Assembly (NCBI RefSeq): GCF_014356525.2 | Contig: NC_052507.1 | Coordinates: forward strand, 434,001-498,000 | From: Nilaparvata lugens | Taxonomy: Eukaryota; Arthropoda; Insecta; Hemiptera; Delphacidae | DNA length: 64,000 nucleotides | Reading direction: 5' to 3' | In this document: piece after piece, positions 35,487-47,400 of the stretch | Layout: each line of letters begins with the position of its first letter | Numbering within the stretch: position 1 is the first letter of the stretch | The notes under the pieces: generated by a model | What the model saw: the letters and a program-made list of their open reading frames with translations, nothing else | Database searches by the model: none | What the model was told of the DNA's origin: nothing | Translations under genes and position numbers: made by a program

Positions 35487-38400
35487 TTGAAGACGAGAAA
35501 CAACATCATTAGGAAACTATGTGGCACAACTTGGGGCTCATCTTCCTCAACTCTGAGGTGCTCTAGTCTGGGCCTGGTGTATGCTGCTGCTGAGTACTGT
35601 GCATCTTCCTGGATCAACAGTTGTCACACTCACCTTGTAGATGTGCAACTGAATAATTCAATGCGAATAATTACAGGAGCCTTACGATCCACCCCAGTTT
35701 CCTGGCTCCTAGTGCTCAGCAGCATACCCCCACCTCCTCTTCGCAGAGCGCAAGCTCTCCTTCGGCTCTATGAAAGGATTTCGTCCAATCATCTACTCCC
35801 AATCCATCAGGACATTCCGGATTTATATAGAAGAGAGCTGAAGTCCAGAAGGCCAGCGGTCAGGATTGCAGAGCAATTGAGAGATGAGAGGTTCTCTCTA
35901 AACAGAAGATGTATATCAATATTATGTTCTATAAATCGAGAAGATTACTTGAGGTGCAATTCCTTAGCGGCGTGGATAGAGCCGCCGCGGCTAAAGTGAG
36001 GTCTACGTTATAATGGCAGTGGAGAAAGATAGGAGAACTACGTTGCCGATCCTCTGTCTTGTCAATGCCTTCTATAGACTGTAGGTTTATTGATGTAATA
36101 TTAACTGTTCATTCTCGTTTAAAATAATCAATTTTATTCTATTAAGCAAGAAATTATATTTTACAATAATTTCATAATGAAATTTTATAATTAAGATGAA
36201 ATATTTTTTTAATTTATTATTAATTCTACATTGTTAAAAGACAGTCTGGCAACAGAGCAGGGCTATCTGCTTTGTTGAATGATAGACAAGGATAGCAATA
36301 CCATTGCTAATCAAACACTGCCATTGGTGGACCTCACTATAGAGCACAATAATCTATAAATTTATTAGACTCGATGACTTTGGGCCGGTTTCCGAGCTCG
36401 GCCAAGTTCTAGACTTGAAACAGCTGGAGCCAGAAAATTGGCTTTCCGAAACGGGGCGAAGTCGCAGTTTTTATGATAATCTTTATTTTCTCATTTCTTA
36501 ATTGGAAACTTTTTTCCTTGACGAAATGAAACATTCCTAAATAATTCCAAATAGCTGAAACTTTACACTATTTTCTTTTTATGTTATTTTGTGTTCAATT
36601 CTCTAGTTTTTACTTTTCTTGCCCTATTACCATAGGTAAGGAAAGTATTGCTTTCCGAAAAAAATTAAGGTAGTTTTCTATACGTTTCAAGGTCTTGAAT
36701 GAATACTAAGAAATTGACAAAAACCACAGATTTATTGATACTTAGAAAGACCGGTTTCGGTTATTACACCATTGTCAATCTCTGACTCCAGCTGCTCAAA
36801 GTCTAGAACTTTGCTAAATCCCGAGCTCGGAAACTGGCCCTTAGTAGTGAAATAATTATTATTTATATGCATTCGCCTTTTATTCTTGGCCAATTGAAAA
36901 ACTACCCTCATTTATATTTATCTTATACCATCTCAACTTGAAGATGTATAATAAGACATCGATGATTCAAGAATGTGATGATTTTCTTTGATTATTGGGA
37001 AACCTAACATTTTAACGGAACAAAATATTTCAAATTAATATTTATTTTACAGTTTTGAGTACAAAGTAGAAGGAATTTTGTTATCAATTCGGATCTTAAT
37101 CTTTCTAAATTCAAAGTTAATAAATGTTTCAAGTCTTAGTGTTTTGTTTCAATGTGGAAATTAGTAAAGAATTGGAAAGTTGCACATAACCTTTATTTGG
37201 ACAATTTATTTTTTGAAATTAGGATGAAAAGAAGTTTTGTACTGTATTCTGTTCCTTTGTCCTTAAGTTGATTGTGAATGATAAATAAATAAATATTTTA
37301 ATTGTAAATTTCAGGCGCAGTTTGGTACGTTGAGGGATTACTTTGACGCATTGAAGACAAAGATGCCCTACAACAAGTTTCCCACTCTGTCAGGAGACTT
37401 CTTCACATACGCTGACCGCGATGATCATTATTGGAGCGGCTACTACACGTCACGGCCCTTCTACAAGAGATTGGACCGCGTTCTCATATCTTATCTAAGG
37501 TAACATTAAGGGCCAAGCCACAAAAAGCTGTTTTTCAGGCGTTTTCAGACGAGTCGGCATGGCAGGAAGCTCTCTCGATTGGCTGATTGGGTTGCAGTTC
37601 GGGAATCAGCTGTTAATCAGCCAAAATGATTAACAACCTTTCTGTTTTGCAACTCTCACCAGCGGGCAAAGAGTTTCTTTTTGCTGGTGATGCCTAGATT
37701 TTATATTTTATTCTATTTATTGACCGAACGAAGTGAGGTCTAAGATTCAAGTTGACGGTTTGGCATTTCTCTTAATGTTTAAATGTTTGAATGTTTAAAT
37801 GTTTATATGTTGCGCATTTACGGCGAAACGCGGTAATAGATTTTCATGAAATTTGACAGGTATGTTCCTTTTTTAATTGCGCGTCGACGTATATAGAGGG
37901 TTTTTGGAAATTTTGCATTTCAAGGATAATATAAAAGGAAAAAGGATCCTTCTCCATACGCCAATATTAGAGTAAAAATCAGACTATAGAATTATTCATC
38001 ATTAATCAGCTGTCGAGTGGATTATAAATTGCATGCCATGACGCATGCAATTCAATATCTCAATGTAACTTGGTAAAAAATCAGCAGCTGTGTAGACTAT
38101 TAATTGCATGCCTCATTGAATGCAATTTTTATGCACTATTAAATGAACTATTGATTGCGTGTAATAACGCATGCAATTAATAACTAAAATAACATAGTAT
38201 TGTCTCTCGAACTTTCTCTGCTTTGAACTCGGGCTGTCCTGTTGCCAGTATGTCTTGAAGGAGATTAGCTTTTGATGTTAGCATTTTTGGTACACCAACC
38301 CCAACAGCCATTAGCCGTTTTCACACCGATATCTCGCCGACACGACATACAGACAGGATTTACTCTGATAGACATTATAAGAGGAGGCTGCGGTTTATAG

Positions 38401-41400
38401 CTGCGCGAGGTCTACTGTTCACAGAACTACTAGTTTAAGTATATGTATGAATAATTATGTTTATTTATTTATATTTTTAATGATATGTCATATTATAAAG
38501 AGTTTGTAATATGTCTTGAATATTCTAAATTGGCAATAAATAAATTGGAGAACTTCCTGCCCTGCCGACTCGTCTGAAAACGCCTGAAAAACGCTCCATG
38601 TGGCTTAGGCCTTATATAGTGAGGTCCACGTTATAATGGCAGTGGAGAAAGATAGGAGAACAACGTTGCCGAACCTCTGTCTTGTCAATGCCTTCTATAG
38701 ACGGTAACAGATAACAGGTTTATTGATGTAATATTAAAACTGTTCATTCTCGTTTAAAATAATCAATTATATTTTACTGTGGAATAAATTATATTTTTTG
38801 ATAATTTCATAATGAATTTACATAATTAAGATGATTTTTTTTTAATTTTCAATTGTTAATTATTAATTCTACATTGTTAAAATACGATCTGGCAACAGAG
38901 CAAAGCGAGGAAGAGATAGGGTTATCCGCTTTGTTGAATGAAAGATAAGGATAGCAGTGCCATTGCTAATCAAACACTGCCATTATAACGTGGACCTCAC
39001 TATAGTTGTTTTCAGTTAATAAAAACAATAAAAAATCTTGAAGTACCCTTTATTTCTAAAAAACTTGAAAATAGTTCAACAAATAGTTTCGACCTTAACT
39101 TAGGTCATTTTCAAATTGAAATGTAGAAAATAAATTACCAAGTTGATACTATATAATATGAATAAATTTTGTTTTCAGTTATCTTCGTTTTTATTTTTAA
39201 AAAACTTAATATTGTTGATGATAGCTTCTTGATTCATTCAGAGTTGTGATGTGTTTAACATTATTAAATAACAAAAAAATGTCTCAATATTCCGTTTCAA
39301 TTTAATTTTGATAAAGTTGGGTTATGGTGATATTTATGTAGTTTTGCGTGTGTAATAATACATTGAAATCTTAGGCCCGGTTGCGCAAAAGCCTTTTTAA
39401 TTTTAATCATGATTAGTTTCACAAGAACCAATCAGCGAAGGCTTTCTCGAAAAGAAGGCTTCTCTGATTGGTTCTCATGAAATTAATCATGATTAAAACT
39501 TAACCGGCTGTACTGCAACCGAGCCTTAGTCTGTATATTTTCATGCAATAGATCATAAGTTATTAGAATAGAGAAGTATTAAACTATTAGCTTGTATTTT
39601 ATCATGCAACAGGGCCCTGAAATAAAGATTTTAATTTATGTAGATGTTGTATGCATCGTATTTGTTTTGTTGAAAATACTAGGCTATTCGAGCATTATTT
39701 GAATCTATAAGATATTCCCTGGTCATTTATAATTTACCTCTTATTTGCTATGTTTGGAATACTATTGAATTATTTGATTCTATAAGATAATTTGCTGCTC
39801 ATTTACATGTTGTATACCTCTTATTTGTTATTGTTATTTGTTATTGTTGTTATTGTTACTTTAGATAGAATAATGCTCCAATAGTACCGGGTGATTCAAA
39901 CAGGACTTTACAACTTTGAAAATTCATGTAAATCTTATTAAACAAGGTACAGAGCTGGTTTTGGTGTTGTTTCAAAGGAAAACACTTTAATGTTTTTACC
40001 TTAAACTAAAGATGTTCTATGTGACTTCCGTTACTTATCCTGCAGACATCCCATCGATAGTCGATTTCTTCCCAGACTCGCACTAGCATTTCAGGTGTAA
40101 CTTGCTCAACAGCAGCGCAATCCTTGCTCTAAGTTCAGGTAGAGTGGCTGGCAAAGGAGGTACATACACCATTTATTTTATGAAACTCCTCAAGAAAAAA
40201 AACAGCGGTGTAAGTCTGGGAAACGAGGGGACCATGTAATTGGCGCATTACGGCCAATCCACTGATTTGGAAAGCGGTCATTAAGAAAATCCCGGACGTC
40301 AATCAGATAGTGTAGTGGTGCGCCATCTTGCGTAAAGAAAACATTTCGTTCTCGGTCATCCTCATTGATCTGCGGTATCAAAAATGTTTGCATCACATCA
40401 AGGTACACTATGCCGTCTTTTAAACCAAAACACACATCTAGCACGCTAGGGTCCAGTGAAGGCAGCCATCTTTGACGTAACTGCCAATAGCGCTTGTGTG
40501 CAGCGCGACCAGGCACTAGCGGATTACGAGAGTCAAAACTTGGAGTATTTTCCTTTCAAACAACACCAAAACCAGCTCTGTAATTTGTTCAATAAGATGT
40601 ATATGAATTTTCAAAGCTGTAAAGTCCTTTCTTATTCACATGGTGTTTTCAACAAAACAAATAAGATGTAAACAACATGTAAAAATGAGCAGCAAATGAT
40701 ATCATAGAATCAAATAATGCTTCAATAGTATTTTCTATTTATTTAGATACTTGAACTACTTGGGTTTGTTGCAGGAGCGCGGAAATAGCACTGACTCTGA
40801 GCTGGTGGGAGGGGCTGATGCAGGGGGTGGACGCCCATTGGCTGGCGGGCAGTGACTCGATTCTGCTGCGGCAGTTGGCTGAGGTGCGCGCGAGTCTCAG
40901 TCTGTTCCAGCACCACGATGGCATCACGGGCACTGCCAAGGACTATGTCGTCCAGGACTATGCTAAGAAGTAAGAAAAACCTGCATTTTCAATACAAAAG
41001 TGGGTAGAGATTCAGAGGCAGTATAGGAAATAGTTCTTAATGCCTTCTTTTGAAGTAGCAGGATTGAGTATGAGGGGCACAGCCCCATAGAGAAAGACTA
41101 CATGAAAAAGTACTTTGAAAGAAAGCAAAGTTATTCATTCTTAGATAATCTAGGATGGGAATAAATGAATCGAAATCCAATTTTTTTAGAGAAAGACTAC
41201 ATGAAAAAGTACTTTGAAAGAAAGCAAAGTTATTCATTCTTAGATAATTTAGGATGGGAATAAATGAATCGAAATCCAATTTTTTACAATTCAGACATAA
41301 AATAGTTCCAGGATAACCAACCATATCAATGTGCAGATAAATTATAAAAATGTTGACCAGCCTTATTTCGTATAGTTGCTAGGGGTTGCTTTGGACCAAT

Positions 41401-44400
41401 ATCTTTCATGGAATTGCTATACTGATCAGCTCTGTGGGAGGATTGCATCTGGCATTTTTGCACTCCGACAAATTAGAAGATTAAATGTTACCAAACTGAC
41501 AATGGCAGTCTACCACTCACACATCCGTTATACTATTGTCGTCTGGGGTGGGTCCTGTCAGAATTTGATTTGGAGAGAGTGTGTAATAAGAGACCATTGA
41601 AGAGCTAGAATAATGGCTTTTATTGACTAAAATAAACTGAGATAAAATAACAAATATTCTGATGATTTAGAATAATTCAAACAACTGATTTATGACATAT
41701 GATTATCATATCATTCTTCCCTCCCAGTGGTGGAATCACTATAGTCAATAAAATTGTAATAAATAGAGACCATTGAAGAGCTAGAATAATGGCTTTTATT
41801 GACTAAAATAAACTGAGATAAAATAACAAACTTTCTGATGATTTAGAATAATTCAAACAACTGATTTATGACATATGATTATCATATCAGAGTGTTCAAG
41901 CTCCAAAAAAGGCTGTAAGGGCAATTTTAAAGGTACTCGTATTACACCTTAGTCCTGTAAAAACCACTTTATAGAACTAGGCATACTAACCGTTCTCTAA
42001 ATAGAAAGTAAAATAGAAAATCTCAGTACCCTTTTTGAATTATTTAATAACAACATGTTTCAACATTGATGCCATTTTAACCAATCTCTCTCTCTATTTA
42101 TGAGGTGATTATGCATGTTAAAAGAAATACTATATCTAGAAATGCTGATACTCATGGATACAATACAATAAATAGAGGAGACTGATTTACTGTATCACAG
42201 AACAGCTCTTTTAAAAAAACAACATATATGGGCCTTAAATTTATTAGAAAGCTTCAGACTAATTTGTAAAAATGTGAAAATACCACGGCAGAGTTTGTGT
42301 GTAGAGAGGGTTCCTTTGTGTGATTTTCTTTTTCTTTTTTGTGTTACCGTATGTGTTAGAAATTTTGACAATTCCTGTACTCTGATAAGAGGCTCCAGAA
42401 GCTATTGAAAACAAACGAACAAACAATGTTTTGGAACAAATTCCTTCAATTCACGTTGGAGATACAATACTCGGCTCAGTCTAGAACATAAATAATCAAT
42501 ATAAGGGCTCTTTGATCTAGGTGTATACCTAATCTTTACATCCCCCTCATCCATTTATCTCAAGCCTAGAATCATTCCTGCAATAATGAAGGATTACAGC
42601 GACTGACTGTTAAGTGTTACTGTTGATCATCGAGGCTTTACTGTACAGTTTTCCAATTAGTTGTGTTTGAGAAAGTATCGGTTTTAATTGAGAATACTCA
42701 TAATTTTTTCCAATTTCTGTGAACGGTAACAGGGAAGATATCCATTCTATTTGAAATTGAAATTTATTCACAACACTGAACCTCAATATAAATTGAAAAA
42801 ATGCTTGATAGTGTTACAGGAATTTAATTTTAGTATGCAATTTTTCATCTCAATATCAAATTTTTTTTCAGAATGTTGGAAGCAATAATGTCGGCTCACC
42901 ATGTGATGCAGCAGTCCATACATTTTCTTTTAAATACAGCAAAGGTAACTTATTGACTTATTCATTATTAAAAAATCTAAATATTGTATTACCGTACCTC
43001 AAATGGTTCCTAATATCCTTCATATTCTGTTGAAAATTATAAAATAAAAACTCATCAATAATATGCAGAGTGAGTCATATGTATGGGAACCCTTCAATAA
43101 GTTGGAGACTGTTGTAGATATAATACTGTAACTTTCCAGATAAGTAATTGGTAGAATACTCTACCTTTTGACAAACAACTGAATTTCAACCCCTCATAAG
43201 GGTTTGTAACTCGTATATTTCAAATGTAAGTATAGATATTATAGTATAGATAAAGTTGTGTTAGTTGAACATATCTCCATTGTTGTTTGCAGAACACTTA
43301 CACACCGTCTCCCCATTCTGAGTTCTTCATCATGGACGACAACCGGAAGTTCCCCAACAGCCTTGCCGAACAAACTCTGTTGAGATTCAGCTCGAGTGTT
43401 GATTCGATTCGAGTTGTGTTCTTTAATTCGCTCACCTGGAGACGCCAGGAGGTGGTCAATCTCAAGGTTGCTACAGTCGATGTGCAAGTAAGTGCTCTAA
43501 TCACTTACAGTCTAATCACTAACAGTGTTTTTGTCATAGTCATTCAATCTCAGCTGCTTTCCATGCATGAAATCAAGCCGGTAAACAGCTGATTGTAGAA
43601 CAAAGAAACATATGTTTCTCATTACAGCATACTGTACTGTAATAAAATCATATGTTTTCTTTACAGTCGAGTATGTTTCCTAGTTCAGAAAAATATGAAC
43701 AGCAAAACTGGTACAAAAAACCGCTTTTTAGCGCTCCAGGTGGAAGTTTTGTTAACTACTTTCCACCGCTCGTAACTTGGCCTCTGGAAGGAATGCAGTC
43801 GATCTAGTTTTAGGCGTGACATATGGCACTGGAGAGCCAGGTAGCGAGTACCCAAACGCTGTGGTCTATTTGCCTTCGCCAAATGTAATTTAGCAATTTC
43901 CATCCCACCAAATTTGTAATTTAACCAGCGATCTATAAGTAAAATTACATCCTAACGCTTTTTAGGAAAGTTATTCCACAAAATCACTATAATTAACTAT
44001 TTTAAAACTAATTTGATAAATCGCTATAACTATTTTAAAACGGCTACTAACTTAATGAAAAAATAGCACAACATTTCGACGTTTACTCCGGTCAGCTGTA
44101 TTAGTGATCACGGTTTGTAGTCACACTACCGAGTCGTCAGCAACATGGCGCTACTCATTCATTTCCCCCCTATGCCTCAGACCTCAGAAGCCAAGTTACG
44201 AGCGGTGGACAGTACAATCAAGAAATTCGGAATTTGTAAACTAGGTTATGTTTATAGAATGCATGTTGTAACGTCAGCACAAGCAGGTAATGCTTTCTAT
44301 TTCTCAATCATTCTTCTTTAGATTATTATGACAAAAAATAGTGTACGTTACTTGGACGTGAATGTCTTTTGCAGTGCTCAAATGAAATTCTTGACTCAGC

Positions 44401-47400
44401 TAACGCCTCGACTAGAAACATCATTCTCGCCTGCAAAAGGCCCCTTCCCATCCTTGTGACGTAAGATACTATTACAAAAAAGACTGACCCGATTTAAAAT
44501 AGCTATATTTATTAGGAAGAAGTATATTTATTAGCTATATTTATTAGGAACAAATTGGATTTGTAATAATTGTATAAATCTTATATATAGGGCAAATAAA
44601 TAAATAAATAAAAATAAAATTGAATACCACAAAAACTCACGAACTCACATTCTACTTTTTGAAGTGAAAGTGTAATCTTAACCTTATTCTTTTTTGAAAC
44701 ATTTATTTGTAAAAATTTGGGAGAAGACAGTTTTGGGCTATGCCTGTTGTCTTCTCCCAATCATATTATATTTATTATAATTATGGTTTGTAATTGTCAA
44801 TGAAATGAATAAATAAATAAATAAATTCTACAAATACTCACAAAATATTGGAGTTTACGAAAATGCATCATAAATGTTTAATATGTCCTCCATTGGCTGC
44901 ACGGACGACATCTAGTCTGTAGCTTAATTCATCCCAAACTGAGCGTAAGGTGTCTTCTGTCATTGAGGCTACAGCTGCTGATATTCGGGTTCATTAATGT
45001 CACGAGGTGAGGGAGGAACGTAAACATGTTGTTTAACATATCCCCACAGGGAAAAATCGCATGGTGTTATGTCAGGGGACCTAGGAGACCAAGAGTGTAA
45101 AGCTTGGTCTCGCGGTCCTATATGCCTTCTGCTGCGCGGACGCCATATTGAACGAGACTGTCTGCACGCTTCACGTAAAGGTCTATAAAAACCGTCAAGG
45201 TATTTATAGACCTTGCTTCACGTAAGCGCTCGTAGCGACATGAAGCGGATATTTTCTGAAACTCTAAACCATGCCGATTGCATCTGGCGCTGTTTCGGTT
45301 ATCTAACGACATTTTTGTTTCAGAATTATTACAAGTTAAAATTGGGTCATTCTTTTTTGTACTCACTGTATTATAGATAGATATTCAATCCACTCAACAT
45401 AGTGTACTCATTTATACACAAGCAAACAGTTGAACGTCGTCAAATTATCACAAATTTAAATATAGTCTGCTGAAATCGGCCTATTCCTTCAAGGATCCTC
45501 CAAATACTCCTGCACCGTATAGTAGGCTTTGTCTATTAAGATATTTCAGAAGGTCTGCTTTAAATCTACTAAGAGGAATACAGCGACAATGTTCTGAACG
45601 TATATCTACAGGGGGGATTAAATCCAAGGCCTGCTATATACCGTATTGCCCTCTTTTGCAATACAAAGTTTTTCCATGTTCTTTAGGCTAAGTGGCAATC
45701 GAGGTACGGATGTTGCTTATAATACAAGAGGTAATACTAGAGGGTTTATAATTCCACCCAGATCATATTGCAGTCTCTTTCAAAAGAGCTTTATTTTCAA
45801 GTGGCTAATCGAGGTGCGGATGTTGCTTATAATACAAGAGGTAATACTAGAGGGTTTATAATTCCACCCAGATCATATTGCAGTCTCTTTCAAAAGAGCT
45901 TCATTTTTTTGGGTCCTAAATTTGTCAATAGTCCGCCCGTCGAGATTAAAAATTCAAATAATCTTAAATCTTACTAATCTAAATTACACCTATGGTTGAT
46001 GGATCATTCTCCGGTTGAGATTGATGAGCTTTTTATTATTCTTAGATAAATCACCTTGACAGTCACTTGTTTCAATTCATTCCGTATTTTATTAATAATT
46101 TTAATTTCTCCATGGTGTGTGGGTGTGTGTGTGGGATGAATTAAGATAATTAAATTCAATTAAGATAAGTATATTCATTTGAGTTTATAGATAAGTTGAG
46201 TTCTGAATGTATTTCACTCCTGTTTGCAGACAAGATTTTTCTTGAGCAAACAGTATTGTATTCAATGAACTGTAATATCATTTGTGTAACGGAATTTGTC
46301 TTGTAAGTGATGAAATTAAATGAAACCTTATTTGATTTTATTTTATTGGTGGGGAATCCCTGACGGAAGTCCCACCTCGCCTAAATGTATAATATTTAAG
46401 CTGTAAATGGGCCGGCCTTACGACTGTCATACTTCAGCCGGGACCGACTGTTTAATGTGCCGGGAGTGAATTGGTCAAAAACTTTTGTTGATGAGCGGGT
46501 TTGAACCGGGTGTCTCTAGGCTGCTACGCTAGCACTCTATCCACTGGACCACGGATCACTCCATTAATTTCAATAATAATTATGTGTGCATCATCCAGCA
46601 TACAGAAAGACGAATATTGGGCCGTATGAATAAAAACTGCTCATGAGCATGGAGCATAAGGTTTTGCTCATTTTTATAAGAATAAACTTCACCTTAATAT
46701 ACTCTTACCTTATGCTTCTGAACTCTGGAGCAAATGCTCACGTATTTTAAAGATTTCTCATCAGCTGATTTGTCTTACTTTGTTTTTTTAGTGAAAGGTT
46801 AGAATGAGCCAAAGTCTATAAATAATACAAGTCATGACGCAATCCCGTGATGCCTTGCAAAATCGCCATTTTATGGGGTCCTAGTTCACCAATTTTCAAA
46901 TTTATCAGCTGTTTTATGGATTGAACAACATGATGTGTTATTTTGTAATATTGTTCAAGTGATATTGCTTGGCTTTGAATTGTAAAATAAATTGTTCCGA
47001 CAGAATATAATAATATTTAGATTCCAACTAGGAACTGAATTGTTGATTTTTAGATTTAATTGATCGGGAACTTGAAACTCTTTTTAAAATTGGCCTCGCA
47101 TATTTCTGTCTTGTCCCAATGCCTTTTGAATCATAATCCTTGATTTACAAGAACAAGAACAATTTTTAATAATAGATAAATGAATAATTGAAGCATTTAT
47201 TATTTAAATTTAATTATTAAAAAATTGAAAACCTGACTTCACATATTATCTGAACTAGAATATTGTTTTTAAAATGCATAATTTTGTTACGAGCAAATTC
47301 AATTAGATTGGATTTTCAAATGTACCGCCATAAAGACCCCATACAATGGCCGCTCCATAAGGAACACGAGTGTCATGACCTGTATTAAATTTATAGACCT

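Larger units (their letters stand above)
34750..35992 (-). pseudogene. LINE fragment with inverted 5' portion (twin-priming structure), MITE inside
   Basis: The minus strand 35290-35153 plus 34911-34808 encodes [33 protein letters not shown], then after the [19 protein letters not shown] and a C-terminal stop, with the zinc-knuckle spacing of the LINE at 19678. Sequence to the right, 35290-35992 on the plus strand, encodes the part of the protein that should come just before: [48 protein letters not shown] and so on to [12 protein letters not shown]. The upstream half is therefore inverted relative to the 3' half and the halves meet at about 35288. A 68-base TA run breaks the inverted half. 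Confidence 0.82.
41370..42300 (+). pseudogene. LINE C-terminal remnant, interrupted by a miniature LTR element
   Basis: Before the insert: [60 protein letters not shown]. After the insert at 41890: [15 protein letters not shown] and further broken pieces such as ELGIL. These are the thumb blocks of a Jockey-like reverse transcriptase. The reading is broken by the insert, stops and frameshifts. Confidence 0.8.

Noticed and set aside
43239..43504. Minus-strand frames of 68-82 codons over exon 11
   Set aside because: They are shadows of the mannosidase exon, which has family homology and splice signals on the + strand.
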